Assembly: GCF_001467945.1 (NCBI RefSeq)
Contig: NZ_LNYQ01000013.1
Coordinates: 1,218,847 to 1,277,232 of the forward strand
DNA length: 58,386 nucleotides
Source of the DNA: Legionella parisiensis
GTDB taxonomy: Bacteria > Pseudomonadota > Gammaproteobacteria > Legionellales > Legionellaceae
Reading direction: 5' to 3'
The translations under genes were made by a program, and so were the position numbers. Shown one piece after another: positions 45,203 through 55,000 of the stretch. The stretch's first letter is position 1. Each line of letters opens with the position of its first letter. The notes beneath the pieces were generated by a model. It saw only the letters and a list, made by a program, of their open reading frames with translations. It was not told where the DNA came from and did not search any database.

Positions 45203-46699
45203 ATGAAAGAGATCATTCTAACCGCTATATTTGAAGGAACAATCTACAGTATTGAAGAGCGCCAAACCCATTTGCATCGGGTATTACAAGAAGATTGTGA
45301 TGGGATACGTATTACCTCTGCTGAGGAGATTAGCCAACATAAAGATGCAAACCATTTTAAAATGGGTTTTAATGGATGCGGTGTTGACTATGGAGTAAAG
45401 GGACTTTTATTCGGGGCGGGCGTAGAAGAACAGAGTGAGCAAGTTGTAGCGGTAGTCAAAAAACTAATTCAAGATGGGTATAAAGTAAAGTTAAATGGTA
45501 TTGGTTTAAGCCGGGGCGGGATTGCTGCAATTTTAGCGGCGATTAAATTAGCACATATTGACCCATTTCATTTGGAAACGAATTTACTTCTCTTGGATCC
45601 TGTACCCGGTAATTTATTGTATATTCCCTTACTGGATTTTTTCAAATATACCTTGACTAATCGTACACTTGATTTGTCTCACTCTAAAAATTTAAATTAC
45701 GTTGAGACTCTCTATCCTTATCTCGAAGTCGGAGATGACACCGGAAAACGATTGGATCAGATTCTTGCTAATTTCCATATTCCCATAAGGCCGACTTATC
45801 CAAAACATTGTCAAGTTAGAGAAGAGGTTATTTTAGGGGCGCATTTAAAAGCGTTTCAAGATCTTGATAAAGAGCAGGATGCCGGTCAAATAAACTACTA
45901 TGGCGTTGATGTAATTCCTGTTATCAGAAAACTAAGCAGAGCAATTATGTATCAGTTCCTGAGTCGAGTAGGGAGTTTGGCTGAGGTGGGGGAGAACCTT
46001 GCACAAAGTGAGATTATCAAGGAATTTGAGCGAGAACGAGAGAAATGGACAAATATTCTTACTGGGATTATTAGAAATATTATTCCCAAAAGTAGAAAAT
46101 TACATTCTCAAGATGATTCTAAGATTACAGTCAAGAACTCAGCAAAGTATCTTAACAAAACGCACCGCGAACTGATTGATATGGAATCCCAGGATCCCGA
46201 AGAGCTATGCTTAAAAGTAGAACCAGAACGAACTTATTTTGAAAAGGACAGAACTCCCTTAACAAAAGAAGTTCTATTGAATTTGGTTAGCGTCGTCGAA
46301 GATAAAATGACTGACACAAGTAAGCAAGGGAGAAAGGGGGTGTTACTTACCAATATTAGGAACGGTTTGGATAAAAATGTGCCTTTTAGTGAGGAGCAAT
46401 TGAGTTTTATACTCAGGGATATTCTTACAATTGTGTTGCAACGTGACCGATACAGCTATAGTTTTTATGGTACAACAACTTCTGGTTTAGGCTTGGTCAA
46501 CGCCTTGAATCAACCTGAATTTACTGCGATTCAAGAGCTAATACAATTTGAGGGCAAACCCATTGAATACGCTGATTTAACCGCTTATGTTTTGGGTAGA
46601 AATGATCCAGCTCATTTTAATAGCCAAGCTAAAGAATTAAATCTTGCTCACGTAGCGGAACATGAAATTGGAGAAGATGGATACAGAATGTTGGTTTAG
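45203..46699 (+). CDS. Alpha/beta-hydrolase-like protein with GLSRGG elbow
   Basis: The 498-aa product has a nucleophile-elbow motif GLSRGG (Ser103) after a beta strand (KVKLNGIGLSRGGIAAILAA). The upstream GCGVDYG plus GAGVEEQSEQVVAVV, and the following NLLLLDPVPG, resemble bacterial DUF2235-like or T6SS-lipase-like hydrolases. The C-terminal half (about 280-498) is charged and without a recognised fold. No signal peptide is present. It may be a cytosolic or translocated lipase or peptidase. The exact family and substrate are unknown. Confidence 0.62.
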   Translation: MKEIILTAIFEGTIYSIEERQTHLHRVLQEDCDGIRITSAEEISQHKDANHFKMGFNGCGVDYGVKGLLFGAGVEEQSEQVVAVVKKLIQDGYKVKLNGIGLSRGGIAAILAAIKLAHIDPFHLETNLLLLDPVPGNLLYIPLLDFFKYTLTNRTLDLSHSKNLNYVETLYPYLEVGDDTGKRLDQILANFHIPIRPTYPKHCQVREEVILGAHLKAFQDLDKEQDAGQINYYGVDVIPVIRKLSRAIMYQFLSRVGSLAEVGENLAQSEIIKEFEREREKWTNILTGIIRNIIPKSRKLHSQDDSKITVKNSAKYLNKTHRELIDMESQDPEELCLKVEPERTYFEKDRTPLTKEVLLNLVSVVEDKMTDTSKQGRKGVLLTNIRNGLDKNVPFSEEQLSFILRDILTIVLQRDRYSYSFYGTTTSGLGLVNALNQPEFTAIQELIQFEGKPIEYADLTAYVLGRNDPAHFNSQAKELNLAHVAEHEIGEDGYRMLV

Positions 46700-46842
46700 A
46701 GCACTTGGCTTTTGGAGCAGCTAATCGATTTTTTAGTTATGGCAGGAGCAAAGAAAAAAAGGAATGGAGCTTCGTTTCTATAAAGACAAAAGATAAATTA
46801 ATATAATAGTTTTATTCTCTTAGTCACAGTAAGGTCATAGTC

Positions 46843-47607
46843 ATGTTTCACTGGTTAAAGGAATGGTGGTACGAACGCATTGTACGACATTCTCTTGTAA
46901 CAGGCGAAGAGTGGGCTGAAGCATTTCAAAGTTTACCCTTGCTGAATCGTTTAAATGAGCATGAAAAAATAAGGCTCAAACGATTAGCTATTTTATTTCT
47001 TTATTATAAATCCTTGGAAGGAGTTGGCGGACTGCGAATAACAGCAGCTATGCAATTAAATATCGCTTTGCAGGCATGTCTTCCAATTCTGAATCTTGGA
47101 TTCGATTGGTATGACAGTTGGGTTTCCGTCATAATCTACCCCGGAGCATACTCCCATGAGAGCAAGGAAATCGACGAATTTGGGGTAGAGCATTTGGGAA
47201 GATCGCATTTAAGCGGAGAATCATGGCAACGCGGACCAGTTATTATCTCTTGGGACGATGCATTACATCATGGTGGTGTGAGTGGGAGAAATGTGGTGAT
47301 CCATGAGTTTGCTCATAAATTGGATATGCAAAATGGTAGGGCGAATGGATTTCCCCCTCTTCATAAAGGAATGTCTGCGCAGCATTGGGCTGAGGTTTTT
47401 AATAGGGGCTATAATGATTTGGTAAGTCGTATTCAACGACATGATTCTATTTCTATCGATCCTTATGCTATTACCTCTCCAGCTGAATTTTTTGCTGTAT
47501 TTTCCGAATTATTTTTTGAAAAACCTGAAATAATCAAAAATTATTATTCTGAGATTTATGATTTACTCGTTAAATTTTATCGTCAGGATCCATTGAACAT
47601 TTTGTAG
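46843..47607 (+). CDS. mtfA: Zinc metallopeptidase MtfA (M90 family)
   Basis: The 254-aa product has the MtfA zinc motif HEFAHKLD (His154, Glu155, His158) and a downstream Glu in SPAEFFAVFSELFF (third ligand candidate Glu215). The N-terminal helical part and RITAAMQLNIALQACLPILNLG match the family. In enterobacteria, MtfA binds the repressor Mlc. Mlc is absent here as far as this window shows, so the partner may differ. AAGG lies before the start. Confidence 0.93.
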   Translation: MFHWLKEWWYERIVRHSLVTGEEWAEAFQSLPLLNRLNEHEKIRLKRLAILFLYYKSLEGVGGLRITAAMQLNIALQACLPILNLGFDWYDSWVSVIIYPGAYSHESKEIDEFGVEHLGRSHLSGESWQRGPVIISWDDALHHGGVSGRNVVIHEFAHKLDMQNGRANGFPPLHKGMSAQHWAEVFNRGYNDLVSRIQRHDSISIDPYAITSPAEFFAVFSELFFEKPEIIKNYYSEIYDLLVKFYRQDPLNIL

Positions 47608-47690
47608 TCTGCAGCGCAGCGTAACCCAGGACTAGGACATGAGTGAATATTTGAACCCCAGGTTACTCTGCACTGCACAAACCTACGTTA
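47608..47690. repeat. REP-like element after mtfA
   Basis: CAGCGCAGCGTAACCCAGG and CCCCAGGTTACTCTGCACTGC form an imperfect inverted repeat of about 20 bp with a loop of about 30 nt. It is the most palindromic of the CCTGGGTTACGC-type elements here and lies between two convergent genes. Confidence 0.6.
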
Positions 47691-47705
47691 CTGAACTATT
47701 ACAAT

Positions 47706-48101
47706 TTACCAACTAAAAGTATATCGTGTTTCTCTAGAACTCCAACCATCCATGATGTGTATTTCAAGCTGTTTTTCAGAGACTAGTTTAAATTCGATTA
47801 ACGAGCCCCAATAAGGATTATGGAATTCAAAAACTTGTTTGGTCTGTCCTGTCGTTAACTTGCAAGAAACTTGTCGCGGCTCTGGAGCTCCAAGACCGTC
47901 ACCATAACCTAAATCCAATTGGGTAGATCCCTGTGAGTGGCCTGAAGAAGTCACTTCATTCAGCCAATTACACTCAATTTTAGCAGATAGAGGATGTTGA
48001 TTTTTGAGTTTTAAACAACTTCTATGTATACTGGTACATGGTTTTGCAAAACTCGCTCCAGCAATTAAACCCATCAAAAGAAAAGTGTAAAATTTAATCA
48101 T
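47706..48101 (-). CDS. Secreted hypothetical protein
   Basis: The 131-aa product has a signal peptide (MIKFYTFLLMGLIAGASFA). The mature domain is beta-rich, with four cysteines (KPCTSIH, SCLKL, IECNWL and VSCKLT), which could form two disulfides. It ends in an aromatic strand (RETRYTFSW). Periplasmic or secreted. Family not recognised. Confidence 0.7.
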   Translation of the reverse strand: MIKFYTFLLMGLIAGASFAKPCTSIHRSCLKLKNQHPLSAKIECNWLNEVTSSGHSQGSTQLDLGYGDGLGAPEPRQVSCKLTTGQTKQVFEFHNPYWGSLIEFKLVSEKQLEIHIMDGWSSRETRYTFSW

Positions 48102-48178
48102 TATTGTGCCTAATCAGTTTTGGGTGAGTTTTTTTTATCATCATTAATAAATTGTTGTCAATGGTTTTAAACAAACAG

Positions 48179-48382
48179 TCATTTATTGAAAAACCAAAAA
48201 ATGAGCATAATGATGAGACTAATTATGATGCATGTAGTGATGGGGAAATAAAAAGTAAAGTTATTTTTGTGGATTATGATGTCACCGGGCAATTTACCCA
48301 AGCCGATTTTTTTTATAAATGGCCAAAATATACCAATTATTAGTAAAATAACACCTAAGATAATTAGAATTTTTTGGATCAT
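48179..48382 (-). CDS. DUF2905 family small membrane protein
   Basis: The 67-aa product has two hydrophobic helices joined by KKIGLGKLPGDIIIHKNNFTFYFPI, the hallmark of the DUF2905 family, followed by TTCIIISLIIM. These are inner membrane proteins of unknown function. The plus-strand frame covering the same DNA is a shadow. Confidence 0.93.
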   Translation of the reverse strand: MIQKILIILGVILLIIGIFWPFIKKIGLGKLPGDIIIHKNNFTFYFPITTCIIISLIIMLIFWFFNK

Positions 48383-48435
48383 ATTTTTTTATTCATGATT
48401 CGAAATAGATTGTTTAATATTAACAAGGAAAAAGA

Positions 48436-48951
48436 ATGAAACAAAAAATTTCAATGTATGCCGCTTCGATACCTGTTTTTAAACAGATGCTTACCTCACT
48501 CAATGCAATTTTAGAAAAAACGCAGGCTCATATTGATCATAATAAAATGAACCCAGAATCATTCTTACAAGCAAGCCTTTTTCCGAATATGTATCATTTC
48601 ACACGCCAGGTACAGATTGCAACCGATTTTGCTAAAAGTGTGTCTGCTCGTTTGGCAGGTATGGAGGTTCCTGTTTTTGAAGATAATGAAAAAACTTTTT
48701 TTGAGCTGAGTGGTCGTATTGAAAAAACGCTATTCTTTCTTTCTAATATCCTTCCAGAAGATATTAACGGTAATGAAGAGAAAGAAATTATTCTTCGCCC
48801 AGGAACTCCAAAAGAGCGGAAACTTATCGGAGAAACTTATCTTTTGCATTACGGGTTACCGCAATTTTTCTTTCATGTTACTACTGCCTATGACATCTTA
48901 AGAAGTTTAGGAGTTGATATTGGCAAAGCAGATTACATGGGGACTTTTTAA
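48436..48951 (+). CDS. DUF1993 family protein
   Basis: The 171-aa helical protein matches the DUF1993 family: SMYAASIPVFKQMLTSL at the start, SLFPNMYHFTRQVQIATDFAK, then LPQFFFHVTTAYDILRSLGVDIGK at the end. The family has a DinB-like four-helix bundle and unknown function. AAGGAAAAAG lies before the ATG. Confidence 0.92.
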   Translation: MKQKISMYAASIPVFKQMLTSLNAILEKTQAHIDHNKMNPESFLQASLFPNMYHFTRQVQIATDFAKSVSARLAGMEVPVFEDNEKTFFELSGRIEKTLFFLSNILPEDINGNEEKEIILRPGTPKERKLIGETYLLHYGLPQFFFHVTTAYDILRSLGVDIGKADYMGTF

Positions 48952-48959
48952 CAATGTAG

Positions 48960-48987
48960 CCCGGGTTTTGCTTTTGCTGCACCCGGG
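48960..48987. repeat. Hairpin element CCCGGGT/ACCCGGG
   Basis: The perfect 7-bp inverted repeat (48960-48966 and 48981-48987) around TTTGCTTTTGCTGC lies just past the DUF1993 stop. The CCCGGG-TTTGC layout relates it loosely to the REP-like elements and it may serve as a terminator. Confidence 0.5.
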
Positions 48988-49010
48988 AAAGTTATTATTC
49001 CTCACATTTT

Positions 49011-49029
49011 ACAGCTCTTACTGAGCTGT
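49011..49029. terminator. Hairpin at the 3' end of the giant gene
   Basis: ACAGCTC and GAGCTGT form a 7-bp stem with a 5-nt loop, directly after the giant gene's stop on the minus strand. No U-tract follows on that strand, so termination here is only suggested. Confidence 0.4.
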
Positions 49030-49033
49030 GAGC

Positions 49034-52000
49034 CTAATAGACTAAAATTCCAGTGCTTTGAACTTCCTGTTCATCATGCACGACGGAGGGAGCAACCACA
49101 TCTCTTTTTACTGGAATCCCTGCTTCTTCACCGACCAAACCAGCTTCATAACACAGCAGTTCGCTTGTTTTGAAGAATCGTCGTGTTTGATAACGTGCTT
49201 TTTGGATCTCCTCATTTTCAATTTTCCCAATAGTCGGAGCCGTTTCCAAGAGCTCTTTCTCGATTTCTGAAACGTATTGTTTAGATGCTTCATCGAGATA
49301 AGCTGCAAGATCTTGTTTGATCTGGATTACAAATTTTTCTATAAGTTCAGTTCTTTTTCTATCTAACCCGACATTATGGTCATTGAATGCATCCAAAGTC
49401 TCACTTTCTTCTTCTTCAATAAAAGATAAATTTTCTTTAAGTTCTGCAAGTTGATTTTGAAAGGAATGGATTTCTCTTTGCCGAAGGTAAATTATACCCC
49501 TTAACTTAATGCCCTCCATATAGGTGCAATCATTTTCTTTCATACGTTTTTCTGCTGCAGTAATGATTTTTTCAGTATCTAATATTTCTTCTTCTTTGAG
49601 GCGAATTAGTTCAGTAACATTCTGCATTCTTGCTTTAATTTTATCAAGATCTCTTTGGATTTTTGATTGTTCATCAATAGAAACAGCAACACTTAGGTCA
49701 GGTGCTTTACCCAAAATTGTGCTGAGTCGACTTTGATCTACAGAGTTTAGTTTCCAATTCCACTGCTTCAGCTCGTCGGCATACTCCAATTTTTGTCTTA
49801 TTAGATCGGGTAGTTCACTTCGATCAATATCTAAATTACTCCAATCATGAGTTAAAAGCTCTTTTAGTCTAAATAATTTCTCAAATGAAGAGCGTTTTCG
49901 CACGGGAAGAATTTCAATTACTTCTACATTTGCTAATTTAAGAAGCGCATCTTTATTTTCCTCAAGTTCTGATTGAATTTTCCTGAGTTCACTTCGCTCT
50001 GTTTCTACTCGGGTTAGGAAAGAGGATTGATATCCAGTAAATCCTTCTTGTACTGGTGCATCTTCAACTTGTAGTTCTATATAAGATTGTATGCCATCAC
50101 TACCACTTTGAATACGCAACTGCTTTGGGTTTATTTTTAATAACGTAGCTAATTGGTTCTGTTTTTGTGCAAATAGGCTTTCTTCAACGTCTTGATTAAG
50201 TCCATCGGATTTATCCAATTCCTCAATAGAGTGTAAAAGTTGTTTTTTTAATGCATTAAGTTGGCTTAAATAGGGGTAATATGCTTTATATGAGCTAAAA
50301 CGTACAGTCGCTTCATATAATTCCTGTACAACATGACTTGGATTGCCTTCGCTTTGATGGCTTATTTCAAGTAGTGTTTTTTTCATATGCTCCCAAGTAG
50401 GATCATAAGAATTGAAAAAATATGGTGAGGTATTTGTTAGCAATCTACGGAATGAAGTAATCTGGTGTTCTGAAACTGCCTTATCATGGCATTTTTGTCT
50501 AAAGTCAAGATCACAATGGGGCGCATTATTTAATGAATCAATGGCATCTAACGCATCATTAATCACATTTCGGGGTGATAAGTGTTTTATTGAAAACAGA
50601 TATTTATCTTTTAAAATGACTCTGTGATGTTGAAGTGCAGTATAGAGTTTTTGAATTTTGTCTTTGTCCTGAGGTGAGTTAATTAAATCCTCAGACAAAG
50701 TATAAATATCCAAAGCAGCTTTTTTGGCTACAGTTCGTTCAAGGAGAGCATCAAAAGGAACTGGATTTTCATGTACCCAAGCAAATTCATTAAGTAAATG
50801 TTGGGCCAGCTTTTTCATAATTTCTTCATTATATGACTTTTGCAAGTTACTTAAACTTGGATTTTCAGGTAAGCCTAAGTTTCGATAAAGTGTAGAAAAA
50901 GTAAGAACTAAGCCTTGCATTTTAAATTGTTCGACGAGCGGGAGTTTCGTTAAATCAGCACAGTGATCTATAAGTAGGGGACTGATCTGGGTTAGTAATT
51001 CCTTAATTTCTTTACTGTCGGCTTTCATTAATTTTTTTTGATAGAATTGAATGATACTTTCAGTAACTTCTTGTTTTTCTTTGCGGTGCAAAACCTTGTT
51101 TTTTTGTTCGATTAACTTATTAATTACTGTCCTAACTATTTCAGGGATAAAGGAGGGATTTTTTGATGTATTTTTAGGAAAAAAAATGTTTATGGATTCT
51201 GGATAAACAGCGCAAAAATCCCCAATCAAATGAGGCAGAATTTGCTTGCTTTGCGCTAATTCTAAATCACTTTTTTCTTTGCCTGAGGGCTTAGCGTATT
51301 CTAGAACTGCTCCCGCTTTATCAGCAATCACCGTTTCAAGATTTTGGTGCATTAATGCTTTTATTCCAGCGGTAAATGGTTTGCTTTTTTGTTGTAGCTT
51401 TATTTGAATATTTAATTCTTGTATGAAGTCCAACTGTTTTAAATACTTAAGTCTTAGTGATTGCTCATGACTTATATGAGTTGCTTTTTCTGCTTTAGCA
51501 GCCCATCTTTCTTCTCGAGCAGACTCCCACAGTTTGCAGGTAGACTTTTTAAACTGGGAGATACTTTCATTAAGAGAAGTTTGTGATACATTTGGATCTT
51601 GTGAGCGAGTCAGTTCATTCAAAAGCATTTCACGCCATTGATAGAATTCGAATTGTATTTTCGGATCATCAGGATAGAGTTCAAGGAGTAAGCTTTCCCA
51701 TGCTTCAATTTGTTGCATCAAGATTTGTTGTACTTCATCGATGCTCTGAGTATATATTCTGTCAACTGTTTCCTGTAATTGAATTTTCTCTCTTAATACT
51801 TCGACTGTATGTTCATTAATGCGTTGCCGTGTCCAAGGAAACGCATAATAAAAAAACTTATTGAGTATATCTTCAGGTGGTTTTACTTGATAAATCGGTA
51901 ACCATTCACCGGGTTTTCCATTACGAGCAGTACGACCGGGAATCTGAGTGGTCATTCTTACTGTATCAAGATAAGTTTGTATTACAAATAAACCTTTGGG

Positions 52001-55000
52001 ATGATCAGTCTTGATGTCTATTCCTTTTGCGAGCATCGCTGTACCTACAGTAATGGTATTGACTTGACCAGCCTGCTTAATAATCTTATCCAATTCGCCA
52101 GGGGTTTCCTTACCTGTAATAATCTGGATTATAAACCCCTGCTTTTTATAAATTTCTAAACTTTTGCCGATTGCCTGTGCTTCATCAAAATCCTCATTAA
52201 TAATAAGAATAGGTTGAGTTTGAGTGCGACTCCATTCCTCAATGGCAATTTTTCTTTCAGCAATTAAATGTTCATATTCATCGTTAGTCTGAATCTCTTC
52301 AGTAGGATCAATCTTCATCATGGTTGGTGTAACAGGACATTTGATTTTGTCAAATGTCTCATGTATTGCTTTGATGCTTTGTTCACGATTTAAAGTAAAA
52401 ATCGGATCATGATCGATACGTTTATCTCCAGCATGAGGTGCGATACTGAGCGCTTGAGTTCCCAGTGATGTATCTAGGCTTTCGAGCTCATGTTTATCTC
52501 CCGGGGTTGCTGAAATACCAAGCAAACGCCCTAAGGTTTTTTGGAAAAATTTAATTAATCCTTGTGCAGATTGGCTGGCAAGTACTGAGGGAACAGGATC
52601 AATAACAATATACTGGGCTTGATCTTTAGACTCAGCTCTTAGACGTGCCTGTAAAGCTTGTTGTACCTCTTCGGTGAAAATTGAACCTGTTTTAGGATTA
52701 CTGCGAATTAGGGGAACACAGGCAATTTTTTTAGTAATTTCGTGGCCTGCTTCATCCTTTTCTTTGATAGGTTGCATTATGAAATGCTTATTTTCAGACA
52801 GGGTTGCGGCGATACCGCTGGCATGTAACCATTGTTTCAGTTGTGTGTTACTTGATGCCATTAAATAATTTAGTTTTTCAATATCGCCGTTAAATTGCTC
52901 ATTAATTTGTTTGTTGAGAAACAATCTGAATTGCTCCAGATCTTCATCTTCATCCCAAACTTTACCTCGTGCGGGATCATCATTACGGAATGCTGGTAAA
53001 TTGATGAATTGATAGGCTAGTGGATAAATCCATTGTGCAGGGTTGTCAGCATGATTGGATTCGGCTTCTGTAACTAATTTATAAAGTGTTAATTGATCTA
53101 AAAGTGCATCATCAGACTCATCTAAAACAATATGTACAGGACCATTTGTTGCAAGTAATTTTTCTTTATTGGCTATTTTAGCAGCTAAATGGAAGCAGGC
53201 CATGTCTTCAACGGTGGAGCAGTTGATTCCATCAGGTTGAAATGCTTCAGTAGGGGTATCACCTTGAATGAGTGCGGATGGAATTCCCAAAAAAATAAAA
53301 AAAGGTTCACAGTTATTCTCATAATCTCGAGCCAGCAGTGTTGAGTTGGCTGTCCATTGAACAACAGTGCCGCCTTGTGCCCATTGCAGAACAGAAAGCA
53401 TTGGCGTATTAAGGCTTTTTCCTTCCCCAGTTTTGATACGCATTAATAAATTAGATGACGGATCTTCTAATGCAAGCAACAGGATAAGCATTTGTGTGGT
53501 ATTCGGAAACAAACCTGTAGTTCTAAAGTAGATTTCTCTTAAATAAGCTAAAAGCTTCAGTTGGGTTACTTCTCTTTGTTCGGGATTAGATTTTGAGCGT
53601 AGCTGTTGAAGTAATATGCTCGCATTTTCTTTTAAATCCTGACGTGAGGAGGCAGTTAAATTTTTTAAACCTGTAAAATCTCCAGGCTTTAATGGGTCTG
53701 TGTAACCTAATGTTTCAATAAAAGTTAATTGACGTGCTAGTTTCATTTGCAATGCATGAGGAAAATTTGTTTCATGCAATAAATCTCGCAAATTTTCTAA
53801 AGCATATTTTATACGATCTGTTGCAAATTGCTGAGATAAATCCCTTTCTTCACCATTTTTAGCAAAAGGATTTGTGTCAAAGCTTAAACAGTAGGCATGA
53901 AGTTTTTCAGAGTCATGTGCGCGTAATGCAGTATTAAGGCTTTGTGCATTCGGGTAGGGCGATGTGGCAAATAATTTAAAGACGCGATCGACATCATCGG
54001 CAGAACGTCTTCCTAAACCTTTAGTAATTTCCAGCAATGCACGTAAATTTACCGTGGAGTCTTTTTTATTTTTAGCTAATCCAGCTAGAATTGCAGTAAT
54101 TTTTATCCTGCTTATGGGTTTGATTTGCTCTAATTGCTGCAGAATTTGAGGATAGGTATTGAGATTTGCATGATCTTGAGTAGCTTTATTGAGCAATGCA
54201 ATGCAAAGTTCAGTTTGTTCTGAATTGTGAGTTAAGAATGATTGAGTATTTTGGACGACTTCTTGAATGTGTTCTGAGTTTGTATCTGGTAATCCCAAAA
54301 TTTGAATGATTTGCTTAATAATTAATGACTTAGTAAGTTGCGGTAGTTCCGATTTTTTGAATTCATTTAATGCAGCAAGTGGGAAAGGAGTAGGACTTTT
54401 CAAGTTATGAGTCATGCTCATTTTGAAAAACATAATTTGGGTATCTAACTCAAGATCTGATAATTTAAAAAGCTCAGTTATACCATTGACCGCCCGTTCA
54501 ATCGCAGTATTATCTGCATGAGAATGCTCCTCTAAAGCTTGAGTTGTCAGCTTTAAATAGAGATCCAGCTTGTCTGGACTTTCTTTGATGAGCTGATTAA
54601 CTAAAATTTGTTTTTGTTTATAATTTAGACGAGCTAAAGCTCCTGTGTTAAGTTGTTTGTAGATTTTGTTGAATTGTTGAGGAAGTCGGTCATGTAGATC
54701 AATGAGTAAGTTGAGATAATTTGCAATTGATTCAATTTTGTCTTTATAGTTTTGGAGCGTCAGATCAGAAGGGGCATTTTCATCAATTACCGCAGCATCT
54801 GCAAGGACGCTTTTGTCAAACTCAGGATCTTGTGTATTCAATTGTAATAATGTCTTTCTTAAAGCAGGCAATACTTTTTTCTGAACCAGTTCTTCTTTAA
54901 AAAAGAATGTTAAAGAATGTGTCTCATTAAAAGCTGCCATCCAAGAAAGACAGGTATTCAAATCTAAGTCTTTAACAATGAGTTTGTTCTCAGGATTATC

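Noticed and set aside
48152..48343. 63-codon plus-strand frame over the DUF2905 gene
   Set aside because: The opposite strand encodes an unmistakable DUF2905 protein.
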